NCBI GenBank assembly: GCA_040220415.1 | Contig: JAVJUV010000089.1 | Span: forward strand, 1-64,000 | Reading direction: 5' to 3' | DNA from: JAVJUV01 sp040220415 | Lineage (GTDB): Bacteria; Pseudomonadota; Alphaproteobacteria; Rhodobacterales; Rhodobacteraceae | DNA: 64,000 nucleotides | Part shown: positions 42,896-51,963 of the stretch, in pieces | How positions within the stretch are numbered: position 1 is the stretch's first letter | Layout: each line of letters starts with the position of its first letter | Position numbers and translations under genes: made by a program | Notes under the pieces: model-generated | Told to the model about the DNA's origin: nothing | What the model saw: the letters and a program-made list of their open reading frames with translations, nothing else | Database searches by the model: none

Positions 42896-43117
42896 ATGAA
42901 AAAAGACATCCATCCCGAATATCACGTCATCGACGTCAAGCTGACAAACGGCGATATCGTGAAAATGCGTTCAACCTGGGGCGCCGAGGGCGATACACTT
43001 TCCCTGGACATCGATCCTTCCGTGCATCCTGCCTGGACGGGTGGTGGAACCCGCTTGATGGACACTGGCGGCCGAGTTTCGAAGTTCAAAAAGAAATACG
43101 AAGGGCTGGGTTTCTGA
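42896..43117 (+). CDS. rpmE: 50S ribosomal protein L31, cysteine-free form
   Basis: L31 of 73 residues beginning KKDIHPEYHVIDVKLTNGDIV and ending RVSKFKKKYEGLGF. There is not a single cysteine, so this is a zinc-independent L31 lacking the CxxC ribbons of the zinc form. AAGGAG precedes the ATG at 7 bases. Probably co-transcribed with rplS and ended by the hairpin at 43141. Confidence 0.96.
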   Translation: MKKDIHPEYHVIDVKLTNGDIVKMRSTWGAEGDTLSLDIDPSVHPAWTGGGTRLMDTGGRVSKFKKKYEGLGF

Positions 43118-43140
43118 ATCCAAGCACCCACGAGGGACAG

Positions 43141-43170
43141 AACGCCGCTCCAATTCGGGGCGGCGTTTCA
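43141..43170 (+). terminator. Terminator after rpmE
   Basis: AACGCCGCTCC pairs with GGGGCGGCGTT across AATTC (43141-43167), followed by TTCACTTT; it is 23 bases past the rpmE stop and near the end of the convergent DUF2254 gene. Confidence 0.7.
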
Positions 43171-43195
43171 CTTTCCGGGGTGGCGTTCGGCACTT

Positions 43196-44452
43196 CTAGT
43201 TGCTCGGATTGGACGTTGGCGCGACATCGGCAACGCGCCGGAAATCGCTCTCGATAGGCAGGCCAATTCTCGCATATTCCAGGGCACGGTCGGATACAGC
43301 GCGTGCAGCTTCCGCAAGTGCGGTATCCCGGTGCCGTGCCAGACGAGTAAGCGCCTTTTGCAGATCGAGTTGGACTTCCACAAACGCCCGGCCGTCCCGG
43401 GCTATGGGATCGACGGTTTGCAGGAGAAGGTTCATCCGATCGAGGTCAGGGACATGTACGAGCGGCGCCACAGGATCATCGGGCTCGGTTTCGCCACTAA
43501 AGTCCTCCACCAAGAGCGCAAGTCTGACCGCCACATCGCGGGCCGTGCCAGGATCGTTGATGCCTGGCGAAAGCGCGCGTTCGGCGATTTCGGTCAGGAC
43601 GCGCAGCGCAAAGATGGGATCCTGATCGAAACTGCGCTCTCCTCCGATGGTGAAGCCGGCCGCGAGCCTTTTCTCGTCATTGTCTGTGAAGGTATCGACA
43701 GAGATATGCGCCAGTGTGTCGCCGCGGCCGACGAAATCGCCTGGAACTGCTGCGATGAAGACCGCCCCTTGGTGCTCGCCCGCGAATTCCGACAGTCGCG
43801 CCGTATCGATGTGGCGAATGTATCCGCTGTTTGGGCTGGCCAGCGAATGGGCGTCCGACGGGACTGAGCCGGGGATCAGGCGGCGTCCGCCCAGGAAGGG
43901 TAACGCATTTCGGTTGTCCAAAACGGCGCGTGCGCAGTCTTCGGCGGCATAGATGGTCGCCTCTATGCTGCCGAGTGAGGCCAACTGACCGATCCAGTTC
44001 AGAATGGTCAGGATCACAACCGCGAAGACGACCAGTGTCATCAGGTAGAAACCACTGTACGTGGCTTCAGTGGCGAAGCCCGTCTGAAGTAGCACAATTG
44101 CCATCAGCGCGTAGACAAAGCTGCCCACGAATGTGGCCAGGACGGTTTGGGTGCGGCCGTCTTCAGTGAGCAGGCGGTGGCCGCGCGGCGAGGCAGCCTG
44201 ATCGGCCGCCAGGTGTGCGGTCACCATGATCGTCAGCGAGAACGTTGTCACCGCCAACATCGAGTTCGCCAGAATATCCAGTAATGAGCGCACCGTTTCT
44301 TCGCGAATCTTCGCGAGCACCCAGTCAGGTAGAAATGATGCAAGGGGCAACGCGGCGAGCGGTGCGACAAAGGCAAGGGCGGAAATGAGCGCTGCACGGA
44401 CCCAGAGTCTGCGCGCGAATTCGCGGAGGAGAAAAAGATGTCCCGAGATCAA
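43196..44452 (-). CDS. DUF2254 membrane protein
   Basis: Inner-membrane protein of 418 residues with four helices in the first 165 residues (ALISALAFVAPLAALPLASFL; LLDILANSMLAVTTFSLTIMVTAHL; VLATFVGSFVYALMAIVLL; FYLMTLVVFAVVILTILNWIGQL) and a large soluble C-terminal part (IRHIDTARLSEFAGEHQGAVFIAAVPGDFVGRGD; FALRVLTEIAERALSPGINDPGTA). The SPGINDP motif and overall layout are typical of DUF2254. Function unknown; transport or channel roles have been guessed. It is divergent from the tRNA-Ala promoter. Confidence 0.9.
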   Translation of the reverse strand: MISGHLFLLREFARRLWVRAALISALAFVAPLAALPLASFLPDWVLAKIREETVRSLLDILANSMLAVTTFSLTIMVTAHLAADQAASPRGHRLLTEDGRTQTVLATFVGSFVYALMAIVLLQTGFATEATYSGFYLMTLVVFAVVILTILNWIGQLASLGSIEATIYAAEDCARAVLDNRNALPFLGGRRLIPGSVPSDAHSLASPNSGYIRHIDTARLSEFAGEHQGAVFIAAVPGDFVGRGDTLAHISVDTFTDNDEKRLAAGFTIGGERSFDQDPIFALRVLTEIAERALSPGINDPGTARDVAVRLALLVEDFSGETEPDDPVAPLVHVPDLDRMNLLLQTVDPIARDGRAFVEVQLDLQKALTRLARHRDTALAEAARAVSDRALEYARIGLPIESDFRRVADVAPTSNPSN

Positions 44453-44515
44453 AATTGGTGCTCCTGACTTGCTGAACGAACAATCCTGCGGACCGCTGGT
44501 TCCCTCGAGTGTGTC

Positions 44516-44544
44516 TTGACAGCCCGACCGGCATCATCCATATG
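44516..44544 (+). promoter_or_regulatory. Promoter of tRNA-Ala
   Basis: TTGACA (44516-44521) with CATATG (44539-44544) 17 bases downstream; the mature tRNA starts 13 bases later. Confidence 0.6.
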
Positions 44545-44556
44545 CCGCTCCGTCGT

Positions 44557-44632
<76 letters not shown>

Positions 44633-45009
44633 AACCCATCAAAGCAAATTGCTTGAAGAAGGCAACCTTGGGACGGATGCCGTTTTTATGCAGATATTGC
44701 GGCCACCAGTTCAGACGATATTTGGCAGTCACCCGAACGGCTGTGAAGTGTGGCAACCAACCACTTGAATTTTCGTCGCAGCTCCGGTGCGCTCCTGGGA
44801 CACTCCGGGCTTGCCGACAATGAAATCACCACGACGCGTCCCCGGGTAGCGAATTGGCACGGTCCAGACCTTGTTCGAGGCAGAAATCGGTTTCACACGG
44901 GAAAGCGAAACCGCATTTGAACCGTTCACCCGAAGCGTCCCCGCTTTGAGCTAAATTTGCACTCGCGTCATTTGAAATGGTACGATCCGGCCCGAAAATG
45001 CAGGAGTTC
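44633..45009. other. Intergenic stretch between tRNA-Ala and nsrR
   Basis: About 377 bases without a supported gene. Short frames on both strands lack family resemblance. The tRNA 3' end is not repeated downstream, so there is no sign that an element is integrated at this tRNA. Apart from the weak terminator-like hairpin noted with the tRNA, I see nothing. Confidence 0.5.
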
Positions 45010-45480
45010 CTAACCGATGGTCTCGTCGCTGAGGGGTCGAAGCGGAGATTTCTGCGTCGCAGGCAACAACTCGTGCAATCGGTCAGCAAGAGAAATATCC
45101 GCAAGCGTGTAGCCATCGAAGACCTCAAGCATTGCAAGGACTGCACGGTCGATGACCTTCGGAAGCTTGCAAATCGGCGAGATGCTGCAGGCATCGTCGG
45201 ATGTGAAGCATTCCACCATCTTGAAATCGGATTCGGTCGCGCGGATCACGGCGCCCAGATTCACCTCTTCGGGTGGACGGGCGAGACGGAAGCCTCCGGT
45301 TCTTCCTCTTGTGCCCTCAAGAAATCCTTCGCGAGATAGCGTTCTGACGACCTTTTTCAGGTGGGGCGCCGAGATGCGGTAGCGCGCCGCTGCTTCGGTG
45401 ATCGTCAGGTTTCTGTCCTGTGTGCTCGCGGCAAGGATGAGAACTCTCAGCGAGTAGTCGGTGAATTTCGTCAATCGCAT
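45010..45480 (-). CDS. nsrR: Rrf2-family nitric oxide-sensing repressor NsrR
   Basis: Winged-helix regulator of 156 residues whose [Fe-S] cluster reacts with NO. It begins MRLTKFTDYSLRVLILAA with a recognition region ITEAAARYRISAPHLKKVVRTLSREGFLEGTRGRTGGFRLARPPEEV, and carries the three cluster cysteines in VECFTSDDACSISPICKLP, the NsrR-type C-x7-C-x5-C arrangement (not the IscR spacing). It is divergent from nosR, so control of the nos operon and of itself by NO is the natural inference. Confidence 0.9.
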   Translation of the reverse strand: MRLTKFTDYSLRVLILAASTQDRNLTITEAAARYRISAPHLKKVVRTLSREGFLEGTRGRTGGFRLARPPEEVNLGAVIRATESDFKMVECFTSDDACSISPICKLPKVIDRAVLAMLEVFDGYTLADISLADRLHELLPATQKSPLRPLSDETIG

Positions 45481-45544
45481 TCCCGGTCTCCGGCTAGGTC
45501 ATACACCCGTTCAAGACAGTTAGGCACAAAAAGGGACATTTCAT

Positions 45545-45558
45545 TTGATCTTAATCAA
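45545..45558 (+). promoter_or_regulatory. FNR/CRP-family box upstream of nosR
   Basis: TTGAT-CTTA-ATCAA is a perfect FNR consensus palindrome. It lies 55 bases before the first possible nosR start and suits activation under low oxygen by FnrL or an NnrR/Dnr-type protein. The overlapping 45531-45552 stretch (AAG...CATTT...ATCTT) partly resembles an NsrR operator. Confidence 0.8.
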
Positions 45559-45613
45559 TGTCGCGCCGCCGAAGGCCTGCGATTCAACGCTGGAAAAATA
45601 TAGATGATCCAAA

Positions 45614-47818
45614 ATGATTCTTTACTGCTACAATCCGATCAGGCGGATGCTCGCCATCGTTGCTCTGCTTTCAGGGCTGATCGCGACGTCGACGGCTACG
45701 GCGCAAACGCCGGTGTTGCCGGCGTTCCTCGACGAAGTCGCCCCCAACACCCTTGTTGCAGGAGCAGATGCCTACGGCGCGATTCGGCCGGATATGCCGG
45801 TGGCGCCGGTACTTAAGGGCGGAGAGACGATCGCCTGGGCTTTCATCACGTCCGATTTTGTTGGCACGACAGGATACTCGGGGAAGCCGATCCACGTCAT
45901 GGTAGCCGTCGATCCCGATGCGCGCGTCGCCGGCGTGCAACTGGTGAAGCACTCGGAACCCATCGTCCTGATCGGGATTCCCGAAGCCAAGATGCTCCGA
46001 TTGACCGAGGACTACGCTGGGCTCGATCTGCTGGAAGAGGCCGAGAGTGGCGGCGGTGCGCATGATCTGAATATCATCTCAGGTGCGACCGTCACCGTCA
46101 TGGTAATCGACGATTCTATCGTACGCTCGGGTATCAAAGTTGCGCGCGCTCTGGGACTGGGTGGATTGTCGGCCGAGGTTCGTGATGATGGACCGCGGAC
46201 CGAGATCGACCCCGATGCCGCCCCGGTCGCGACCTGGATAGAGGCCGAGGGCGACGGCACCGTTCGACGGCTGTCGCTGGATGTCGCGCAGGTCAACGAG
46301 GCCTTTTTGACGCTGGGCGACGATCGGGCCGCGTCGCGCCCGGTTGATGGCGCGTCGGACGACACGTACATTGACATGTACGCCGCCCTTGTCAGCGTCC
46401 CTGCAATTGGCAAGGCGCTACTTGGCGATGCCGAGTTCGCCAACCTTCAGAATTGGTTGGCAGAGGGCGAGCACGCGATTCTCGTTGCCGCGCGCGGCCA
46501 GTATTCGTTCAAGGGCTCGGGGTACGTCCGCGGGGGGATCTTCGATCGGATCCATCTGGTGCAGGACGATGTCTCGGTCCGGTTCAGAGATCGCGGCCAT
46601 CGCAGGCTGGGCGAGATCGCCCTCGACGGCGCGCCGTCGGTGACAGAACTCGATCTCTTCAAGATACCGGCGGATTCCGGCTTTGATCCAACCGAACCCT
46701 GGCGGCTGCAACTGCTGGTGCAACGCGAGGTTGGCGCGCTGGAGAGGCTCTTCGTGACGTTCGACCTCGGCTATGACCTGCCCGAGGCATATACCCGGAT
46801 TGTGGCTGCCTCATCTGTCCCGCAACCGGGGTTGATGAGCGCTGATGTGGAAGCCGAGGCCGCCGCCCAGAGCGAACTCTGGAAGCGGATCTGGCGGGAT
46901 AAGACGGTCGAGATCGTGGGTGTCCTGATCATGCTCGCAGTCTTGACCGGCGCGTTCTTCTTTCAGTCTTTCCTTACACGCTCCGAAAGTGTCACCTTCT
47001 GGTTCCGGATGTCGTTCCTGTCGTTCACTCTGGTCTTTCTGGGCTGGTACGCCAACGCTCAGCTATCCGTCGTCAACCTTATGGCATTGGCCAACTCCCT
47101 GGCGACCGGGTTCTCGTGGCAGGCGTTTCTGCTGGACCCGCTTACCTTCATCCTCTGGTTTTCCGTCGCAGCCGCGCTGCTGTTCTGGGGAAGGGGGGCC
47201 TATTGCGGGTGGCTTTGCCCTTTTGGCGCGCTTCAGGAACTAACCAACCGCATCGGCCGTTACTTCAAGATTCCGCAATGGACCGTTCCGTGGGGCCTGC
47301 ATGAGCGGCTGTGGCCGATCAAGTACATGATTTTTCTTGGGCTGTTCGCCGTGACGCTGGCCTCTATCGAACGGGCGGAACAACTGGCAGAGGTCGAGCC
47401 GTTCAAGACTGCCATCGTCCTTAAATTCGACCGAGCTTGGCCGTTTGTCCTGTATGCGCTTGTTCTGCTTGGCATCGGACTTTTCGTCGAACGCTTCTTT
47501 TGCCGCTATCTGTGCCCGCTGGGTGCGGGGTTGGCCATTCCTGCGCGTTTGCGCATGTTCGATTGGCTGAAGCGATACCGCGAATGCGGCAATCCCTGCC
47601 AGACATGCGCCAATGAATGCATTGTGCAAGCAATCCATCCCACCGGCGAAATCAACCCGAACGAGTGTGTCAATTGCCTGCATTGCCAGGTGCTTTATCG
47701 ATCCGATTCCAAGTGTCCGGTCGTGATCCGGCAGTTGAAACGCCGGGAAAAGGCCTCAGCCGGAGCTGCGGCGCTTGATCGGGCAATCGAAAACCATCCC
47801 AACCTGAAAAAAGGATAA
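45614..47818 (+). CDS. nosR: NosR, flavo/iron-sulfur membrane protein for N2O reduction
   Basis: Electron-transfer and expression factor for nitrous oxide reductase, 734 residues. Signal peptide ending ATAQ, periplasmic FMN-binding domain with the covalent-FMN motif SGATVT (near residue 157), a long periplasmic part, then helices from about residue 435 and two CxxxCP motifs (CGWLCPFGALQE; CRYLCPLGAGLAIP). Two [4Fe-4S] sets follow: CGNPCQTCANECIVQAIHP and CVNCLHCQVLYRSDSKCPVV. Start is ATG 45614 or ATG 45647; the latter has AGGCGG directly upstream. First gene of nosRZDFYLX. Confidence 0.97.
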   Translation: MILYCYNPIRRMLAIVALLSGLIATSTATAQTPVLPAFLDEVAPNTLVAGADAYGAIRPDMPVAPVLKGGETIAWAFITSDFVGTTGYSGKPIHVMVAVDPDARVAGVQLVKHSEPIVLIGIPEAKMLRLTEDYAGLDLLEEAESGGGAHDLNIISGATVTVMVIDDSIVRSGIKVARALGLGGLSAEVRDDGPRTEIDPDAAPVATWIEAEGDGTVRRLSLDVAQVNEAFLTLGDDRAASRPVDGASDDTYIDMYAALVSVPAIGKALLGDAEFANLQNWLAEGEHAILVAARGQYSFKGSGYVRGGIFDRIHLVQDDVSVRFRDRGHRRLGEIALDGAPSVTELDLFKIPADSGFDPTEPWRLQLLVQREVGALERLFVTFDLGYDLPEAYTRIVAASSVPQPGLMSADVEAEAAAQSELWKRIWRDKTVEIVGVLIMLAVLTGAFFFQSFLTRSESVTFWFRMSFLSFTLVFLGWYANAQLSVVNLMALANSLATGFSWQAFLLDPLTFILWFSVAAALLFWGRGAYCGWLCPFGALQELTNRIGRYFKIPQWTVPWGLHERLWPIKYMIFLGLFAVTLASIERAEQLAEVEPFKTAIVLKFDRAWPFVLYALVLLGIGLFVERFFCRYLCPLGAGLAIPARLRMFDWLKRYRECGNPCQTCANECIVQAIHPTGEINPNECVNCLHCQVLYRSDSKCPVVIRQLKRREKASAGAAALDRAIENHPNLKKG

Positions 47819-47822
47819 GATT

Positions 47823-49760
47823 ATGTCTTCCAATGAGAAAACAACGGGCATTAGCCGGAGAGGCCTGCTGGGCGCCTCTGCTGGCGGTGCCGCTTTGCTG
47901 GGAGCCGGCAGTGCAGGGCGCCTTGGGCTTCTGGGTGGTGCCGGCATCGCCGCGACCGCCGCAGCGACCCGCGCAGCACATGCTTCGGCTGCGCTCGCGC
48001 CAGGTGAACTGGACGAGTATTATGGCTTCTGGTCGTCGGGTCAGTGCGGCGAGTTGCGCATCCTTGGTGTCCCGTCGATGCGGGAATTGATGAGGGTACC
48101 GGTGTTCAATCGCTGTTCGGCTACCGGGTGGGGCCAGACCAACGAGAGTCTGAAGATCCTGACTGAGGGCATGTTGCCCGAGACCAAGGCCTACCTTGAG
48201 GCGCAGGGCAAAAAGGTTCACGACAACGGCGACTTGCACCACCCTCATATGTCATTCACGGAGGGCAAGTACGATGGGCGCTACCTGTTCATGAACGACA
48301 AGGCGAATACGCGCGTCGCGCGCGTACGCTGCGACGTGATGAAGTGCGACAAGATCATCGAGATCCCGAACGCCAAGGCGATCCACGGACTGCGCCCGCA
48401 GAAGTGGCCGCGCACAGGTTACATCTTCGCCAACGGCGAGGACGAGGTGCCGATGGTCAACGACGGTTCGGTGCTGGACGATCCCTCGCAATACGTGAAC
48501 TTCTTTACCGCCATCGACGGCGACACCATGGAGATCGCATGGCAGGTGATGGTCTCGGGCAACCTGGACAACACCGACTGCGACTATCTCGGCAAATATG
48601 CCTTCTCGACTTCGTACAACTCCGAGATGGGGATGAACCTTGGCGAGATGATGGAAGCCGAGATGGATCATGTCGTCATCTTCAACCTGGCCGAGATCGA
48701 GGCAGGCATCGCCGATGGTGACTTCCAGGAACTGAACGGCGTCAAGGTGATCGACGGTCGTAAGGGGCAGAATAAGAAATACACGCGATACGTGCCTATT
48801 CCAAATAGCCCGCACGGCATCAACACCGCGCCGGACAAGAAACACGTCTGTATCGCGGGCAAGCTGTCGCCCACGGTCTCGGTTCTGGACATCACCAAAT
48901 TCGATACGATCTTTGCAGACGACAGCCTTGATCCGCGCTCGGTCGTCGTTGCCGAGCCGGAATTGGGCCTTGGGCCGCTTCACACGGCTTATGATGGCAA
49001 GGGTAACGCGTTCACGACGCTTTTCCTCGACAGCCAGGTCGTGAAGTGGAACATCGACGCCGCGATCCGCGCATATGCGGGCGAGGATGTCGATCCCATC
49101 CTCGACAAGGTCGATGTCGCTTATCAGCCGGGACACAACTCGACCACGATGGGCGAAACACTTGATGCCGATGGCAAATGGCTGATCTCGATGAACAAGT
49201 TCTCCAAGGATCGGTTCCTGAACGTCGGCCCGTTGAAACCCGAAAACGAGCAGCTGATCGATATCTCGGGCGACAAGATGGAGATCGTGCATGACGGCCC
49301 AACTTTTGCCGAGCCGCACGACAGCGTTCTGGTGCACCGTTCGGTGGTCAACCCGGTCAGTGTCTGGGATCGCAACGATCCGATGTGGGAAGATGCGCGC
49401 CAACAGGCGGCTGCTGACGGGATCGACCTGGAGGATGCAGCAGACGTGATCCGGGACGGGAACAAGGTGAGGGTCTACATGACCTCTGCCGCGCCGATGT
49501 TCAGCCTGGAGAGCTTCACCGTGAAACAGGGTGACGAGGTGACCGTCTATATCACGAACGTTGATGACATCGATGATCTGACCCACGGGTTCTGCTTGAA
49601 CAACCACGGCGTGGCAATGGAGGTTGGGCCGCAGGCGACAGCCTCGATCACCTTCACCGCGTCGAAACCCGGTGTCTACTGGTACTATTGCCAGTGGTTC
49701 TGCCACGCGCTTCATATGGAGATGCGCGGTCGGATGCTTGTCGAGCCGACGGGAACCTGA
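47823..49760 (+). CDS. nosZ: Nitrous oxide reductase, Tat-exported (clade I)
   Basis: Periplasmic multicopper enzyme reducing N2O to N2, 645 residues. The N-terminus has a Tat signal (SRRGLLGASAGGAALLG). The beta-propeller supplies CuZ histidines, for example in DLHHPHMSFTEGKYDGRY, GIEVPHGI-type SPHGINTAPDKKHV, GPLHTAYDGKG and EPHDSVLVHR. The C-terminal cupredoxin domain has the CuA motif YYCQWFCHALHMEM with Cys-x3-Cys-x3-His and Met. Tat export, not Sec, places it in clade I. 4 bases after nosR. Confidence 0.98.
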   Translation: MSSNEKTTGISRRGLLGASAGGAALLGAGSAGRLGLLGGAGIAATAAATRAAHASAALAPGELDEYYGFWSSGQCGELRILGVPSMRELMRVPVFNRCSATGWGQTNESLKILTEGMLPETKAYLEAQGKKVHDNGDLHHPHMSFTEGKYDGRYLFMNDKANTRVARVRCDVMKCDKIIEIPNAKAIHGLRPQKWPRTGYIFANGEDEVPMVNDGSVLDDPSQYVNFFTAIDGDTMEIAWQVMVSGNLDNTDCDYLGKYAFSTSYNSEMGMNLGEMMEAEMDHVVIFNLAEIEAGIADGDFQELNGVKVIDGRKGQNKKYTRYVPIPNSPHGINTAPDKKHVCIAGKLSPTVSVLDITKFDTIFADDSLDPRSVVVAEPELGLGPLHTAYDGKGNAFTTLFLDSQVVKWNIDAAIRAYAGEDVDPILDKVDVAYQPGHNSTTMGETLDADGKWLISMNKFSKDRFLNVGPLKPENEQLIDISGDKMEIVHDGPTFAEPHDSVLVHRSVVNPVSVWDRNDPMWEDARQQAAADGIDLEDAADVIRDGNKVRVYMTSAAPMFSLESFTVKQGDEVTVYITNVDDIDDLTHGFCLNNHGVAMEVGPQATASITFTASKPGVYWYYCQWFCHALHMEMRGRMLVEPTGT

Positions 49761-49763
49761 ACG

Positions 49764-51101
49764 ATGCGCTTTCGCCCCGGTATGTGGTCTTTTGCCTTGC
49801 TCGCGGTCCTGTCGGGGCCAGTGGGCGCGGCCGAGATCCGCGTGACTGCCGGGGCGGGCGCACTGACGCGCGCGGTGTCGGAAGCGGCGCCGGGCGACGT
49901 CCTGCTCCTGTCATCGGGCCACTATCTGGGTCCGGTGACGATCAGGAAGCCCCTGACAATCGACGGAAAGGGGGCAGCCGTCGTCGACGGAAACGGCGAA
50001 GGCAGTGTGATTACCGTCGAAGCCCCCGACGTCCAGTTGCGAGGTCTGGAAATCATCAACTCGGGTTCGTCGCACGAGGGGATCGATTCCGGCGTGAAAC
50101 TGACCAAGAACGCCACCCGCGCGCAAGTCACGGGAAACCGTATTCTGGGAAACCTCTACGGCGTGGATATCCACGGGGCCAAGGACAGCCGTGTCGACAA
50201 CAACGTCATAGTCGGCCGGCGGGATCATCGCATGAATGATCGTGGCAACGGGATCTATGTCTGGAATGCCCCGGGTGCGCGCGTCGAGGGCAATTCCATC
50301 CGGTACGGGCGCGACGGCATATTCTCGAACGCGTCGCGAAAAAATGCATTCAACAACAATACGTTTCGCGATCTGCGGTTTGCCGTTCACTACATGTATA
50401 CCAACGACAGTGAAGTGGTGGGCAACATCTCGCTGGGCAATCACCTGGGCTATGCTCTGATGTTCTCGAACAAGATCACCGTGCGGGACAATCTCTCGCT
50501 TGGTGATCGCGAGCATGGACTTATGCTGAACTATGCCAACAACGCGGACGTGATCGGCAACCTTGTGCGTGGCGGGGCAGAGAAATGCACATTCATTTAC
50601 AACGCGCACAAGAATCTTATCGCCGGAAACCGGTTCGAAGGTTGCGGTATCGGCGTTCATTTCACAGCGGGCTCCGAGAGAAACGCGCTGACCGGCAATG
50701 CCTTCATCGGAAACCAGACCCAGGTAAAATACGTCGGCTCGCGCCATGTGGAATGGAGCCTTGACGGTCGTGGAAACTATTGGTCGGACCATCCCGCCTT
50801 CGACCTTGACGGAGACGGGATCGCCGACAGTCCTTTCCGACCGAACGACCTGATGGATCACATACTGTGGTCGCAACCGGCGGCCGCTCTGCTGACCGGT
50901 TCACCCGCCGTACAACTCATCCGCTGGAGCCAGTCCAACTTCCCGGCGACGCTGCCGGGCGGCGTGCTGGACAGCCATCCCATGACTCGCCCGGTCGAAA
51001 TCGACGTGCCCGACCATATCGCGGCGCTCGAAGCGGCTCTTCCGGGCTGGAACAACAAAGGACAGATCGATGACGAGTTTGACCCTCTCGGAAGTCACTA
51101 A
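49764..51101 (+). CDS. nosD: NosD, periplasmic copper-site maturation protein
   Basis: Right-handed beta-helix protein of 445 residues with a Sec signal peptide (ending GPVGA). Repeating CASH-type units are visible: GLEIINSGSSHEGIDSGVKLTKNATRAQVTGNRILGNLYGVDIHGAKDSRVDNNVIVG, and NNTFRDLRFAVHYMYTNDSEVVGN. With NosF and NosY it forms the complex that delivers sulfur for CuZ. It follows nosZ by 3 bases and overlaps nosF by 32 bases. Confidence 0.96.
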   Translation: MRFRPGMWSFALLAVLSGPVGAAEIRVTAGAGALTRAVSEAAPGDVLLLSSGHYLGPVTIRKPLTIDGKGAAVVDGNGEGSVITVEAPDVQLRGLEIINSGSSHEGIDSGVKLTKNATRAQVTGNRILGNLYGVDIHGAKDSRVDNNVIVGRRDHRMNDRGNGIYVWNAPGARVEGNSIRYGRDGIFSNASRKNAFNNNTFRDLRFAVHYMYTNDSEVVGNISLGNHLGYALMFSNKITVRDNLSLGDREHGLMLNYANNADVIGNLVRGGAEKCTFIYNAHKNLIAGNRFEGCGIGVHFTAGSERNALTGNAFIGNQTQVKYVGSRHVEWSLDGRGNYWSDHPAFDLDGDGIADSPFRPNDLMDHILWSQPAAALLTGSPAVQLIRWSQSNFPATLPGGVLDSHPMTRPVEIDVPDHIAALEAALPGWNNKGQIDDEFDPLGSH

Positions 51102-51963
51102 GACCTTCGGGCGGCAGACTGCGCTTGATCGCGTGGGACTGACCGTCGCGCCCGGCGAACGCATTGCCCTTCTGGGGCACAACGGCGCGGGAAAGTCGAC
51201 GCTCATGAAGATCGTGCTCGGCCTTATCCCCGCTGATTCCGGCAGGATTGACGTTCTGGGGTCCGATCCAGGGAGCGCAAGCGCCCGGCAGCAAGTCGCC
51301 TATTTGCCTGAGAACGCAGCCTTTCACGGATCATTGACAGGGGAAGAGCAGATCACGCTTTTCCTGCGGTTGAGAGGTGAATCTCCCGCGAAGTCACGTG
51401 CGTTGCTTGACCGTGTTGGCCTTGGCCCTGTTGCCCGTCGGCGGATCGGCACCTACTCCAAGGGGATGCGGCAACGAGTGGGGCTGGCCCAGGCGCTGAT
51501 CGGGAAGCCCAGGCTCATGATCCTGGACGAACCGACCAGCGGTTTGGATCCGGTTTCAAGACGGGAATTCTATGACATCCTGGACCATCTTTCCGCGGAC
51601 GGAACAGCAATTCTCCTGTCAAGCCACGCACTGACCGAGGTCGAGGCGCGCACCGACCGGATCGTGATCCTGTCAAAAGGTGTGGTTGTCGCCGACGATA
51701 CACTGGCGGGGCTCCGTCGAAGGGCCGCGCTGCCGACGCGTATACACATAGCGGCAAAGGAGGGCGCGGCCGACCAGGTGGCACGCGAGTTGTCGGCGGG
51801 CCGCCGGAACGGCGTCATGGTGGACCTTGTCTGCGAGGCGGACGAGAAGCTGGCCCGGCTTGCCCGGATCAGCGAGTTGGGCAGCATGATCGAGGATCTG
51901 GATGTGGTTCCGCCGAGTCTTGAAGACATTTACGACCATTTCAGCCGGAGGGATCCGTCATGA
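51070..51963 (+). CDS. nosF: NosF, ABC ATPase of the Nos maturation complex
   Basis: ATPase of 297 residues energising the NosDFY complex. Walker A GHNGAGKST (near residue 37), signature YSKGMRQRVGLAQAL (a YSKG variant of LSGGQ usual for NosF), Walker B LMILDEPTSGLDP, and H-loop LSSHALTEVE. The C-terminal part is the DUF4162-like extension. The 32-base overlap with nosD and 4-base overlap with nosY imply tight translational coupling. Confidence 0.95.
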   Translation: MTSLTLSEVTKTFGRQTALDRVGLTVAPGERIALLGHNGAGKSTLMKIVLGLIPADSGRIDVLGSDPGSASARQQVAYLPENAAFHGSLTGEEQITLFLRLRGESPAKSRALLDRVGLGPVARRRIGTYSKGMRQRVGLAQALIGKPRLMILDEPTSGLDPVSRREFYDILDHLSADGTAILLSSHALTEVEARTDRIVILSKGVVVADDTLAGLRRRAALPTRIHIAAKEGAADQVARELSAGRRNGVMVDLVCEADEKLARLARISELGSMIEDLDVVPPSLEDIYDHFSRRDPS

